Of a DNA stretch of 64,000 bases, positions 9,455-17,797 are shown piece by piece (the stretch's first letter is position 1; every line of letters begins with the position of its first letter). The translations under genes and the position numbers were made by a program. Location: contig JAERTD010000026.1 in the NCBI GenBank assembly GCA_016845175.1, forward strand, positions 124,001 to 188,000. The letters are read 5' to 3'. Source of the DNA: Bacteroidota bacterium (GTDB lineage Bacteria; Bacteroidota; Bacteroidia; Bacteroidales; F082). The notes under the pieces were generated by a model. The model was not told the DNA's origin, searched no databases, and saw only the letters and a list, made by a program, of their open reading frames with translations.

Positions 9455-11602
9455 ATGTCCAAGATTAGCAGCTTTTTCTTATTCCTTTTTTTGAGTGTCT
9501 CCCTCATGGCACAAAGCCCGTGGAATTATGTTTCTCCCATGCCTGGCTCAAAATTTATTAATCCCGAGAATACCATTGCTCTGAGACATGGTGAAGCATT
9601 GAACCCTAACACTATAGATGTAAACTTGATCAGTGTAGTAGGTTCTGCATCAGGAATTATCGATGGTGATCTTATTCTTACCCGCGACAGCCGTACATTG
9701 ATCTTTAAACCAGCGAAGCCCTATATCTATGCTGAAACCATTCATGTAAACCTGAGTCAGGGGATCCAAACCATTTCAGGAAATGCTCTTGAAGCCCTTT
9801 CCTTTAGTTTTTATATAAAAGCTGGGGATACCAGGCATCTGAATAGCTTTTTTGAGGATGCTGACCAAGAGGAAACATCTGCTCCTTCTGCTCAATACAG
9901 CGATCGTGAAGTACTTTACAGCTACGATCAATTGATCAAATATGGTGACGCAGACCTTCCTGAGAATTTTCCTGCTCCTGAAATAACTGCTTTTAATAAT
10001 CCGGCCCCACAGCTTGCCTTTTATGGCAATGAACCCGCAAGTGATAGTTATACTACATATGCAGTAATGACTGATAATTACGGCACACCTGTTTTTTTCA
10101 GAGAATGGATCATTAAGGCCGCAAGCTTTCAGGTAGTAGCTAACCAGCAATTAATTCATAAGAGTAAGGATGATCATCCGGTATCTCCCAATAATTTTCT
10201 GGTTCTGGATAATATGTATAATCCTGTAGATACCTTAAGGGTTGGGAATGGATATAATACCAATACCCACGATGGTATATTGCTGGCCAATGGCAACCAT
10301 TATTTGATGATCTATGATGTGCAAACCGTAGGAATGGATACTGTGGTGCCTGGTGGTAATCCCAATGCTTCCGTGAAAGGTTTTATTTTACAAGAACTTG
10401 ATGCAGATAAGAATGTGATTTTTCAATGGCGCAGCTGGGATCATTTTGACATCACCAGCGCCAATAATGTCGACCTTACAAAAGCAACCGTTGATTATGT
10501 ACATGTGAATTCCTATGATACCACTGCTGATGGTAATATACTGCTTTGCTGCAGACATTTTGATGAAATAACGAAGATTGACAGGAGTACTGGAGATATC
10601 ATTTGGCGATTTGGACCAAGGGCGCAGAACAATATGTTCACATTTTCAAATGATACTGTAGGCTTCTCGTACCCGCATGATATTCAGCAGCTTGCCAATG
10701 GAAACCTAACCTTGTATGATAACGGAAACTTCCGTGACCCACAGTTCTCAAGGGCGCTTGAGTATGAAATTGATGAGGTGAACCTCACCGCTACTCAGGT
10801 ATGGAGTTTTGCACATGATCCCTTGTTTTATTGTTCAAATAAGGGTGGAGCCAGACGCTTACCCAACGGAAATACTATTATTGGATGGGGAAACTCCTTG
10901 CCGATTATCTCAACTGAAGCTGGTGCTGACGGAAGTGTTGCATGGGAATTGTCTGTGGATAGCTGCCGCTCCTATCGTGTGATGAAATTCGACTGGCAAA
11001 CGCCCTATTTCGAAACCAATTTCGATACCATCGATTATGGTTACTGGGATGATTATGTGAGTTGGCCTATTATTTTTACTATCACCAATAATGCTGATCA
11101 TGATATCAGTATTACCAGTGCCACCAACCATCTGGAAGCTTTTTATTTAAGCACTCAGTTCCCCATAGACATCAGCGCCGGAGGTACAGCAAACGTTATT
11201 GTATATTTCTTTCCTGAAAACATGCCTGATCAGGACTTCAATGATGTGCTGACCCTTAATTATGATTCCTATTTTGCTGATACACTGCATCAGCGGATTG
11301 CCAGGCAAGTAGTCCTGAAAGGGACGACCATTGAACCTACGCAGACCCAATTGCATGAGTATAAAGATGTGTTGGTACAGCCAAATCCTTCATCTGGAAT
11401 GGTGCATCTAACCGCTGCTGAAGGACATATACAAGAAGTCAAAGTATATGATGCCATGGGAAAACTGATTATGGAAGTGAATGCTCAGATGGAATCATCA
11501 TTGATGCTGGACCTTAAAGAACAGTCTGATGGTATTTACTTTTTACATATGAAATCAACTCAATCCAAGGAAGCAGGCATAGTGAAACTGGTCAAGTATT
11601 AG
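9455..11602 (+). CDS. Secreted arylsulfotransferase (ASST)-like protein with type IX sorting tail
   Basis: A 715-residue exported protein. It starts MSKISSFFLFLFLSVSLMAQ, a signal peptide; the longer reading from a TTG at 9419 adds residues before the signal and is rejected. An Ig-like region (about 25-120) is followed by a beta-propeller-like core with the ASST-family phrase EITKIDRSTGDIIWRFG and the THDGILLANGNHYLMIYD block. ASST enzymes move sulfate between phenolic compounds. An abnormal-spindle-like/Ig domain (about 510-620) and a Por-type C-terminal sorting domain (VQPNPSSGMVHL to GIYFLHMKS) follow, so type IX secretion to the surface is likely. A paralogue lies at 40904-42649. Whether it has sulfotransferase activity is not certain; many family members are uncharacterised. 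Confidence 0.75.
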   Translation: MSKISSFFLFLFLSVSLMAQSPWNYVSPMPGSKFINPENTIALRHGEALNPNTIDVNLISVVGSASGIIDGDLILTRDSRTLIFKPAKPYIYAETIHVNLSQGIQTISGNALEALSFSFYIKAGDTRHLNSFFEDADQEETSAPSAQYSDREVLYSYDQLIKYGDADLPENFPAPEITAFNNPAPQLAFYGNEPASDSYTTYAVMTDNYGTPVFFREWIIKAASFQVVANQQLIHKSKDDHPVSPNNFLVLDNMYNPVDTLRVGNGYNTNTHDGILLANGNHYLMIYDVQTVGMDTVVPGGNPNASVKGFILQELDADKNVIFQWRSWDHFDITSANNVDLTKATVDYVHVNSYDTTADGNILLCCRHFDEITKIDRSTGDIIWRFGPRAQNNMFTFSNDTVGFSYPHDIQQLANGNLTLYDNGNFRDPQFSRALEYEIDEVNLTATQVWSFAHDPLFYCSNKGGARRLPNGNTIIGWGNSLPIISTEAGADGSVAWELSVDSCRSYRVMKFDWQTPYFETNFDTIDYGYWDDYVSWPIIFTITNNADHDISITSATNHLEAFYLSTQFPIDISAGGTANVIVYFFPENMPDQDFNDVLTLNYDSYFADTLHQRIARQVVLKGTTIEPTQTQLHEYKDVLVQPNPSSGMVHLTAAEGHIQEVKVYDAMGKLIMEVNAQMESSLMLDLKEQSDGIYFLHMKSTQSKEAGIVKLVKY

Positions 11603-11632
11603 AATTTCTCTTCCGCCAGGAATAAAAAATCT

Positions 11633-11664
11633 ACGAGCCGATTTTCTTCAGAAAATCGGCTCGT
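11633..11664. terminator. Bidirectional hairpin terminator between convergent genes
   Basis: A perfect 14-bp stem, ACGAGCCGATTTTC (11633-11646) with GAAAATCGGCTCGT (11651-11664), and a TTCA loop. In the minus direction it is followed by a T-run (A-run at 11624-11629 on the plus strand), so it fits best as the terminator of the DUF2490-like gene and may also stop the plus-strand gene ending at 11602. Confidence 0.8.
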
Positions 11665-11668
11665 TGCA

Positions 11669-12349
11669 TTAAAGCTTTAACTCATAGCCCAGGCAAACAA
11701 TATGTTTGTAAATATCTTCCTGAAGAAATATATCCGCTTTGTAAATCACTGCTATGTAGTTTTTCTTGAATAGCTTAATATCAAGCCCTGCATTCGCTCT
11801 TAGTTTATAGGCAATAAAATCAGGTAGTTGGTGGAATAGTTGAAGCCCGAGGCCAGGCGTGATTTTACTTTTCTTAATATTATATTTTACAGAAGCTTTA
11901 TATCGTAGGAAATGATCTTCCCTTTTCTTGTCAGTTGGGTCGTCAGCATAATTGGTGTAGGTAATTCTCAGGGCTGGTTTCCAACGACCAAAGGAATTTC
12001 TGAGCTTCAGGCCAAAGCCATAACGATGAAGGTATTCTGTATCTTTTTTCTCCCTGGGGTTGATGGTGAAGCGATAGGCCCCGAGCAGATGTAAAATTTT
12101 TATGGGTTTGTAGGTGAGCTCTGTTTCAATGAGGTATTTGGAGATACTGAACTGCTCATCGAAACGTATTTCGGGGATCACATCGATAGTTAGTTTTTTA
12201 ATGGGCTTGATGGCCAAAGTGAAGTATGTTCTGCCCTGAAACACATGTTTTGTTTCCTGAGTATGTCCTTTGGGTGCATTTAACAGTAAAAACAGGCCTG
12301 CCAATAGCCATGGTGTGGATTTTTTAACGAAATAAATCCTGGATTTCAT
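11669..12349 (-). CDS. DUF2490-like outer-membrane beta-barrel protein
   Basis: A 226-residue exported protein. I start it at the ATG whose complement is 12347-12349, giving MKSRIYFVKKSTPWLLAGLFLL, a signal peptide ending near HTQ; the longer frame to 12424 puts 25 residues in front of the signal. The mature part is a run of amphipathic strands with alternating basic and aromatic residues (HRYGFGLKLRNSFGRWKPALRI and similar) and ends in a YELKL-type hydrophobic strand, typical of outer-membrane barrels. The pattern matches DUF2490 proteins of Bacteroidota, whose function is unknown. It stands alone, convergent with the ASST-like gene. Confidence 0.65.
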   Translation of the reverse strand: MKSRIYFVKKSTPWLLAGLFLLLNAPKGHTQETKHVFQGRTYFTLAIKPIKKLTIDVIPEIRFDEQFSISKYLIETELTYKPIKILHLLGAYRFTINPREKKDTEYLHRYGFGLKLRNSFGRWKPALRITYTNYADDPTDKKREDHFLRYKASVKYNIKKSKITPGLGLQLFHQLPDFIAYKLRANAGLDIKLFKKNYIAVIYKADIFLQEDIYKHIVCLGYELKL

Positions 12350-12544
12350 GTGTAAAGTGTTGTGGCGTTTTATGGATATATTCACTCTATGCAATTCGAG
12401 GTCAATAATAGACAAAAAGATCATGGAATGCTTAGAAAAATTGTAAATGTGGAATCATTATAATTAATGGGAGACTGTAGGCGGTTTGACTTTCTTTTTA
12501 ACTTTAAACTTCCAAAAAATATGTGCTGTAAATAGTAAAAACAT

Positions 12545-15292
12545 ATGATTTTCAACAAAAAAAAGGAAGGTCCCCATTATAAATTTAAGGCGCTTAGCGT
12601 CTATGCCTGGGATAGGACCATTGGAGATAAGAAAAAGTTCCGCCGGGTATTTGATCAGTCGGAACTCACCTATTTGAGTGCAGAATTGTCATTCTACAAC
12701 AAATTATTTGACGAGAAAAATTGGGAGTGTGAGCTCAGAATTGTAGCCCATAAGATAGAGGAGGGTGGCTCCAAACAAATTTGTGAAAAGAAGGATTCCA
12801 TTAATATTGGTGTAGAAGAGAATTTATTTACCTATTCTTTTGGATGGGGTGATGATAAAAGAGGTAAGTTTTGGAAGCCTGGGACCTATGAATGGGAGGC
12901 CTATATTGATGGTGTTTATGTGGGAAGCGCCAGCTTTTATGTGGAGCAAATGGATGGCCTTGATAATGCACAAAATCCTTATTTTGAAGTACTTTCACTG
13001 AGAACCTATGAAGCGCCCGAAGGTGATCTGGATGCTAGTGACAGAGTATATTTGAAGTCTTTTGAAGAAGCTGTAACCCGTTATATCATGGGAGAATTGC
13101 GGTTCCGTAATCTGGTACCCCATGAATGGCATTGTGAAATGTTCTTCCATATTTTTGATGATACCGGAATGTCCATTGGTTGCAGTGATTCATTTTTTGT
13201 AGTGACACCTGAAGATGAAACAGGCGAGGTGTTTACTGTGACTTCTGGCTGGGGAAGTTCCAATGCAGGGACCTGGGTCAGTGACAACTACACCATGGAA
13301 GTGGTTTTTATGGATCGACTAATAGCCGTTATACCTTTTAGCATCGGTGAGAAAGCAATAAACCGCATAAGTGAGTACGAGGCTTTGTTAAATGATGAAA
13401 CGGCCAGTATTTTTAATGACACATTGGAGATTAAGAAATCGAATGCGGAGATTGAGACGGATAGTGGGCCTACTTCAGACCACACTGAGACTGAAACTTC
13501 TGATAAAAGCGAGTCTGACGATGACAGCGTCGAGATTTTGGTGGATGACAGGCCATTGGAAGAAATTCTTCAGGAACTTGATAGCCTGATAGGTCTGGAA
13601 AGTATTAAGAAAAAGGTCAGAGATTATATCAATTATGTGAGTTTTCTGCAATTCAGAGAAGAGTCGGGTATAGAGGAGGAAGAGGAGTTGAACCTGCACT
13701 CCGTATTCACTGGTAACCCCGGTACTGGAAAAACCACTGTCGTAAAACTATTGGGGAAAATATACCAATCCATGGGCTTGCTGTCTAAAGGTCATGTGCA
13801 TGCAGTCGAAGCCAATGATCTTATATCGGGTTATATCCGGCAATCGGCCAAGGATACCAAGGAAGCCATTAAAAAGGCCAAGGGTGGTATACTGTTTATC
13901 GATGAAGCCTATATGTTGTTTAAAGAAGGTGCCAATACCGATTTTGGTCCGGAAGCCATTGCCGCACTTATTACGGAAATGAGTGATGGCGAGGGAGATA
14001 TTGCCATCATGGTTGCAGGCTATCCGAAGGAAATGGAAACCTTTTTAGGTTCCAACCCTGGCCTCAAATCACGTTTTAGAAATTATTTCCATTTTGAAGA
14101 TTATACCCCGGATGAATTGTTTGAAATTGCCCAATTTGCAGCTGATAAGAAAGCCGTTACATTTTCCAAAACAGCGGCAACAACCCTTAAGCATTTACTA
14201 ACAGATGCTTACCGCAAACGTGACAGAACCTTCGGAAATGCTCGTTTTGCTCATGCCCTTGTCGACGAGGCTAAGATCAATATGGGGATCCGTATTATGA
14301 AGGATGCTGATCCTGAAACTCTTACTAAAAAGCAGCTGAAAACAATTGAAGCAGCAGATATTGAAGATGTCAACAAAAGTCAAATTCAAAAGAAGCTTCA
14401 ACTGGCCATTGATGAAGGATTGTTGAAGGAAGCTACAGAAGAACTAAACGCACTCACAGGATTACAAAACATTAAACAGGAAGTAAGAGAATTGATTAAG
14501 CTCAGTAGCTATTACAAAGAGATTAATCGCGACATCCTGAAAGCATTTTCTATGCACAGCGTTTTCCTTGGAAATCCTGGGACTGGGAAAACTACTGTGG
14601 CCAGAATCATTGCCAAAATATATAAGGCACTGGGTTTGCTGGAGCGTGGACATTTAATAGATGCGGATGGCTCTGATCTTGTAGCCGGCTACGTGGGGCA
14701 AACCTCACTAAAAACCAAGGAGCTGATTGATAAAGCTATCGGTGGTATTCTTTTTATCGATGAAGCCTATGCCATAACTGAAGGGAATAACAGCGACTTT
14801 GGTAAAAAAGCCATTGCAGCATTGATTAAGGAAATGGAAGACCGAAGATCCGAATTCGGACTGGTGGTAGCTGGTTATACGAAGAATATGGAAGGTTTTC
14901 TGGAATCCAACCCAGGACTTCAGTCACGATTCGATCAGCAGTTTCATTTTGAGGACTTTTCGGAATCAGAATTACTGGAAATTGCCGTCAATATGTTGGC
15001 TGATAAGGGTCTTAAACCGGATAAGGAAGCTCAAGCCAAGCTACAGCAATACATTGATTATTTGCATCATAACCGTGACCGATTCTTTGGAAATGCAAGG
15101 TCAATAAGGAAAATTGTTGAGAAAGCCACCAGGAATCAGGAACTTAGGATGGCGGATATGAGCAAAGATAAACGCAGCAAAAAGCTGATGCAAACACTGA
15201 ATGTCGATGACATTAAAGAATTTGTCCCCAACAAAGCTAAAGACACAGCTAAACAAAGCCTGGGCTTTAAATTTGGTGGTGAGGCCAATTAA
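12545..15292 (+). CDS. Tandem CbbX/SpoVK-type AAA ATPase with duplicated N-terminal domain
   Basis: A 915-residue cytoplasmic protein. Residues about 8-135 and 144-268 are two copies of the same domain; both carry a W-x-C-E core (NWECELRI, EWHCEMFF) and a later GWG-x4-G-x-W block. A Ser/Asp/Glu-rich linker (about 295-335) leads to two AAA modules of the CbbX/SpoVK/EccA type. Walker A GNPGTGKTT is at 390-398 and 676-684; Walker B GGILFIDEAY is near 448 and 733; both have the NPGL-x-SRF and FGNAR (sensor/arginine) motifs. Family members remodel protein complexes, such as Rubisco activases and EccA in type VII secretion. The client here is unknown. The gene is convergent with the SUKH-TPR gene, 9 bp apart. 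Confidence 0.85.
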   Translation: MIFNKKKEGPHYKFKALSVYAWDRTIGDKKKFRRVFDQSELTYLSAELSFYNKLFDEKNWECELRIVAHKIEEGGSKQICEKKDSINIGVEENLFTYSFGWGDDKRGKFWKPGTYEWEAYIDGVYVGSASFYVEQMDGLDNAQNPYFEVLSLRTYEAPEGDLDASDRVYLKSFEEAVTRYIMGELRFRNLVPHEWHCEMFFHIFDDTGMSIGCSDSFFVVTPEDETGEVFTVTSGWGSSNAGTWVSDNYTMEVVFMDRLIAVIPFSIGEKAINRISEYEALLNDETASIFNDTLEIKKSNAEIETDSGPTSDHTETETSDKSESDDDSVEILVDDRPLEEILQELDSLIGLESIKKKVRDYINYVSFLQFREESGIEEEEELNLHSVFTGNPGTGKTTVVKLLGKIYQSMGLLSKGHVHAVEANDLISGYIRQSAKDTKEAIKKAKGGILFIDEAYMLFKEGANTDFGPEAIAALITEMSDGEGDIAIMVAGYPKEMETFLGSNPGLKSRFRNYFHFEDYTPDELFEIAQFAADKKAVTFSKTAATTLKHLLTDAYRKRDRTFGNARFAHALVDEAKINMGIRIMKDADPETLTKKQLKTIEAADIEDVNKSQIQKKLQLAIDEGLLKEATEELNALTGLQNIKQEVRELIKLSSYYKEINRDILKAFSMHSVFLGNPGTGKTTVARIIAKIYKALGLLERGHLIDADGSDLVAGYVGQTSLKTKELIDKAIGGILFIDEAYAITEGNNSDFGKKAIAALIKEMEDRRSEFGLVVAGYTKNMEGFLESNPGLQSRFDQQFHFEDFSESELLEIAVNMLADKGLKPDKEAQAKLQQYIDYLHHNRDRFFGNARSIRKIVEKATRNQELRMADMSKDKRSKKLMQTLNVDDIKEFVPNKAKDTAKQSLGFKFGGEAN

Positions 15293-15301
15293 GAATACTT
15301 A

Positions 15302-16354
15302 TTAGCGTTGTAAGTCGTCAAGTAAGGCAGAATCAGCATCCGCTTTTTCATGCGATCCTATGGCTCTATAGGCCCGGCATCTTACCATCAATGCCAGTTC
15401 ATCAATCCCGTTTTCAGCCAGAACGCTATTGCAATCTGTGATGGCCTTGTCGTAATGTCCTAGTTTAAAGAAGGCTTCAGCTCGTGAGCATAGATACAAA
15501 TGGTCTCCGGGCTCAAGTTTCACTGCAATGTCCAGATCTATCAATGCCTTTCGACTGCTTCCATGGTCCGACAACAGGTCTCCTCTGCAGAAATAGAAGA
15601 AAGCTTTTTCTTCAAGTGTGATAGACGTATTAAAATCCTGTAGGGCCAGGTTTCTGTGGCCATTTTCCCGGTGTGCTATACCTCGTTCATTGTAAGCCCA
15701 GGCATCTTTGGGAAACAATGAAATCATGGCTGTGGTACGTTGAACAATTGCCTCATAGGATTCCTTACCCACACAGCCTTCAAGGATGTCATGATTATTT
15801 ATGAATGATGACAAAGAAATATATGTGTTGATCGGTAGAGGAGGAAAACCATCGTGTTCTATGTATTTTTCAAGAAAGGAGTCAAAATTCTCAGCACAGG
15901 GATGAATATTTTCCACAGTATCTCCTTCTTTTGCAAGAAATAAAGGAGATTCTACCGACATCATATTTTGGCTGAGCATGAGAATGAGCTGATGATCTGG
16001 CGTTTTGGCAATGGGAATCAGTGGGTATACGCCCTCAAAATCATCCTCAAAAAACCAGGAGAAAAGTTTGGCGTCGATATAATACTCTTGAATTTCGTTG
16101 AGAGTAAAAAAATAATTGCTGCTGTTTTTCGGACTGTCTGGCTCATCCTCCGTCATGTCAATATAAAAAGAGGCTTCATATTCCATAATCATCCCTCCAT
16201 CACACAACTCCAGGAAGTTTTTAAATAAAGGGTCAAGTTCTAACCCAAAGGCTACTTCAAATGTTTCAATGGCATCAGTGTCTGCTGAAGCATTGAAATT
16301 GTATTTTCGTGACCCCTGATAAATCTTCTGACGCAGTAACTTTACGGGATTCAT
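15302..16354 (-). CDS. SMI1/KNR4 (SUKH) domain protein with C-terminal TPR repeats
   Basis: A 350-residue soluble protein, last gene of the minus-strand operon starting at 22900. Residues about 1-170 look like a SUKH domain (FEVAFGLELDPLFKNFLELCDGG, then acidic and aromatic strands), a fold used by many immunity proteins of polymorphic toxins but also by housekeeping scaffold proteins. Residues about 215-350 hold three to four TPR units (AWAYNERGIAHRENGHRNLALQDF, FYFCRGDLLSDHGSSRKALIDL, HLYLCSRAEAFFKLGHYDKAI). No toxin gene is adjacent, so an immunity role is only one option; a scaffold for the operon's envelope proteins is another. Confidence 0.7.
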   Translation of the reverse strand: MNPVKLLRQKIYQGSRKYNFNASADTDAIETFEVAFGLELDPLFKNFLELCDGGMIMEYEASFYIDMTEDEPDSPKNSSNYFFTLNEIQEYYIDAKLFSWFFEDDFEGVYPLIPIAKTPDHQLILMLSQNMMSVESPLFLAKEGDTVENIHPCAENFDSFLEKYIEHDGFPPLPINTYISLSSFINNHDILEGCVGKESYEAIVQRTTAMISLFPKDAWAYNERGIAHRENGHRNLALQDFNTSITLEEKAFFYFCRGDLLSDHGSSRKALIDLDIAVKLEPGDHLYLCSRAEAFFKLGHYDKAITDCNSVLAENGIDELALMVRCRAYRAIGSHEKADADSALLDDLQR

Positions 16355-16391
16355 CTGGAAATATTATTTGTAATTAATAAATGAATGCTCC

Positions 16392-17234
16392 TTAGTCTGG
16401 ATGAAGACGTGGGATATCTTTATTTACGCTTGATTTCTTTTTAATGCGTCTGCTTATTTTTGGTCGCCGCCTCACCGTTTTCTCCTTCTTTTCCTTCTTA
16501 CTTTCATAAGTTATATTCGACTTTCGTTCCTCTTCCCAGGCATATAAATCGCGTTTAAAGATTCTGTAACCACCACTGAGTATGCTGCCTGCAGTTTCTT
16601 CTTCCTCTTCGTCCTCCTGACGTTTCTTCTTTGAGGAAAAAAAGAAAAATCCAATGATCTTAATAACGACATAAACCACAGTGACAAAAACAATTAATGA
16701 AAGGGTGATCATGGTAAGGTTGGCCATTAAAACACACAGGAAACTGTAGTAGGCTGTCCTGACTATTCCATATAGCCCGTGCATTCTAAAGCTTTCATAG
16801 CAAATAAGGCCAAATAATGCTGCATACAGCAAAACAATCAGGTTCAGGAAATATATAAAACTACCAGAGGTAAATAGGGCAGCCAAACCATTTTCAGCAA
16901 TGAAATTCAGACTGAAATATGAAAAAACCATGGATCGGCTTTTAAGACCGGCTATAAACAGTAAAATGGAAATAAATGAAGAGGCTTTAAGCGCCCACCA
17001 ATTGGTTTTGAAATAGTTGTCTCCACCCAATATGATGGCATAAAAATACTCTGGAATCACTCCAAACGAAAAAGGGATGCGGAAATGCCACAGGAACCCA
17101 TGAAATGATGCATTGGTTTTCCTGTTAAAGTAGTCATCCAGGCGCGATGCTCCAATGGTTCCATATCGAATACCCATTGCCAATAAAAAGACGGATACAC
17201 AGAAAATAACGATTGAAATGAGGAAGTTTGTCAT
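16392..17234 (-). CDS. Hypothetical multi-pass membrane protein with basic C-terminal tail, 280 aa
   Basis: The frame is open back to 17474, but I start it at the ATG complementary to 17232-17234 because this ATG overlaps the stop of the upstream gene (ATGA) and begins MTNFLISIVIFCVSVFLLAMG, a clear first helix. Further hydrophobic segments appear at about 75-95, 110-135 and 160-190, so four or more helices are likely. The last 80 residues are soluble and very basic (KKKRQE, RRRPKISRRIKKKS), probably cytoplasmic by the positive-inside rule. I do not recognise a family. The overlap with the upstream membrane protein implies translational coupling and a shared complex. Confidence 0.6.
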   Translation of the reverse strand: MTNFLISIVIFCVSVFLLAMGIRYGTIGASRLDDYFNRKTNASFHGFLWHFRIPFSFGVIPEYFYAIILGGDNYFKTNWWALKASSFISILLFIAGLKSRSMVFSYFSLNFIAENGLAALFTSGSFIYFLNLIVLLYAALFGLICYESFRMHGLYGIVRTAYYSFLCVLMANLTMITLSLIVFVTVVYVVIKIIGFFFFSSKKKRQEDEEEEETAGSILSGGYRIFKRDLYAWEEERKSNITYESKKEKKEKTVRRRPKISRRIKKKSSVNKDIPRLHPD

Positions 17235-17725
17235 TTTATGCTCAGGATTTTTTTGAACTTGATGATAAAATATATGATGACAGCCAATGCAAATAGGGCC
17301 ATTACAAATAAGCCGCCAAACATGCCTGTGTAGAAGTAGATTACCATTAACAGACTCATGAGTATAATCCTGCTTATGCTGCTTTTGGAAGTGTAATTTT
17401 TGATACTCCACATAGCATTTATTGCTATTAGTATCAGAAATGCCGCATAGAATCCTATTTGTATCCACCACCATAAACGGCTGTTTTGTTCAGTTAAATG
17501 TGCTGGTTTCAACATCCAGACCAGGACCATCGCAATGCCGAGGACAAAAGAGATTATGAGGAAATTTCTTCCCTGCTTACTCATACTGGTTTTTTCGTCT
17601 TTAGTTTTAAAAAATGACTCTAGATCTTTGAAATATCGAAGTAAAAACAAAAGCAAAATGATCCATAGCATCAGGATCAGGTAATGCCACCATTCATTAA
17701 AGCTTACATAATCGTTTAGGTTCAT
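17231..17725 (-). CDS. Hypothetical four-helix membrane protein, 164 aa
   Basis: A small integral membrane protein. Hydrophobic stretches at about 14-32 (YLILMLWIILLLFLLRY), 52-70, 85-105 and 120-155 predict four or five helices with short loops; a charged segment (KDLESFFKTKDEKTS) lies between the first two. No family was recognised. It is 72 bp downstream of the channel-like gene and its stop overlaps the start of the next membrane protein gene, so it belongs to the same operon. Confidence 0.6.
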   Translation of the reverse strand: MNLNDYVSFNEWWHYLILMLWIILLLFLLRYFKDLESFFKTKDEKTSMSKQGRNFLIISFVLGIAMVLVWMLKPAHLTEQNSRLWWWIQIGFYAAFLILIAINAMWSIKNYTSKSSISRIILMSLLMVIYFYTGMFGGLFVMALFALAVIIYFIIKFKKILSIK

Positions 17726-17797
17726 AATAGTGTGTATGTCTATTAACTAAAATCTTTCTTCCTGCCTATGGTCTTGAGTCTTTCATATTTCTAGATC

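Noticed and set aside
15302..16354. Immunity gene of a polymorphic toxin (SUKH domain)
   Set aside because: No toxin gene beside it; the TPR part and operon position favour another role. Kept only as an option.
16392..17474. Long reading of the membrane protein (360 aa)
   Set aside because: The extra 80 residues overlap the upstream gene and lack features; the ATG overlapping the upstream stop is the better start.
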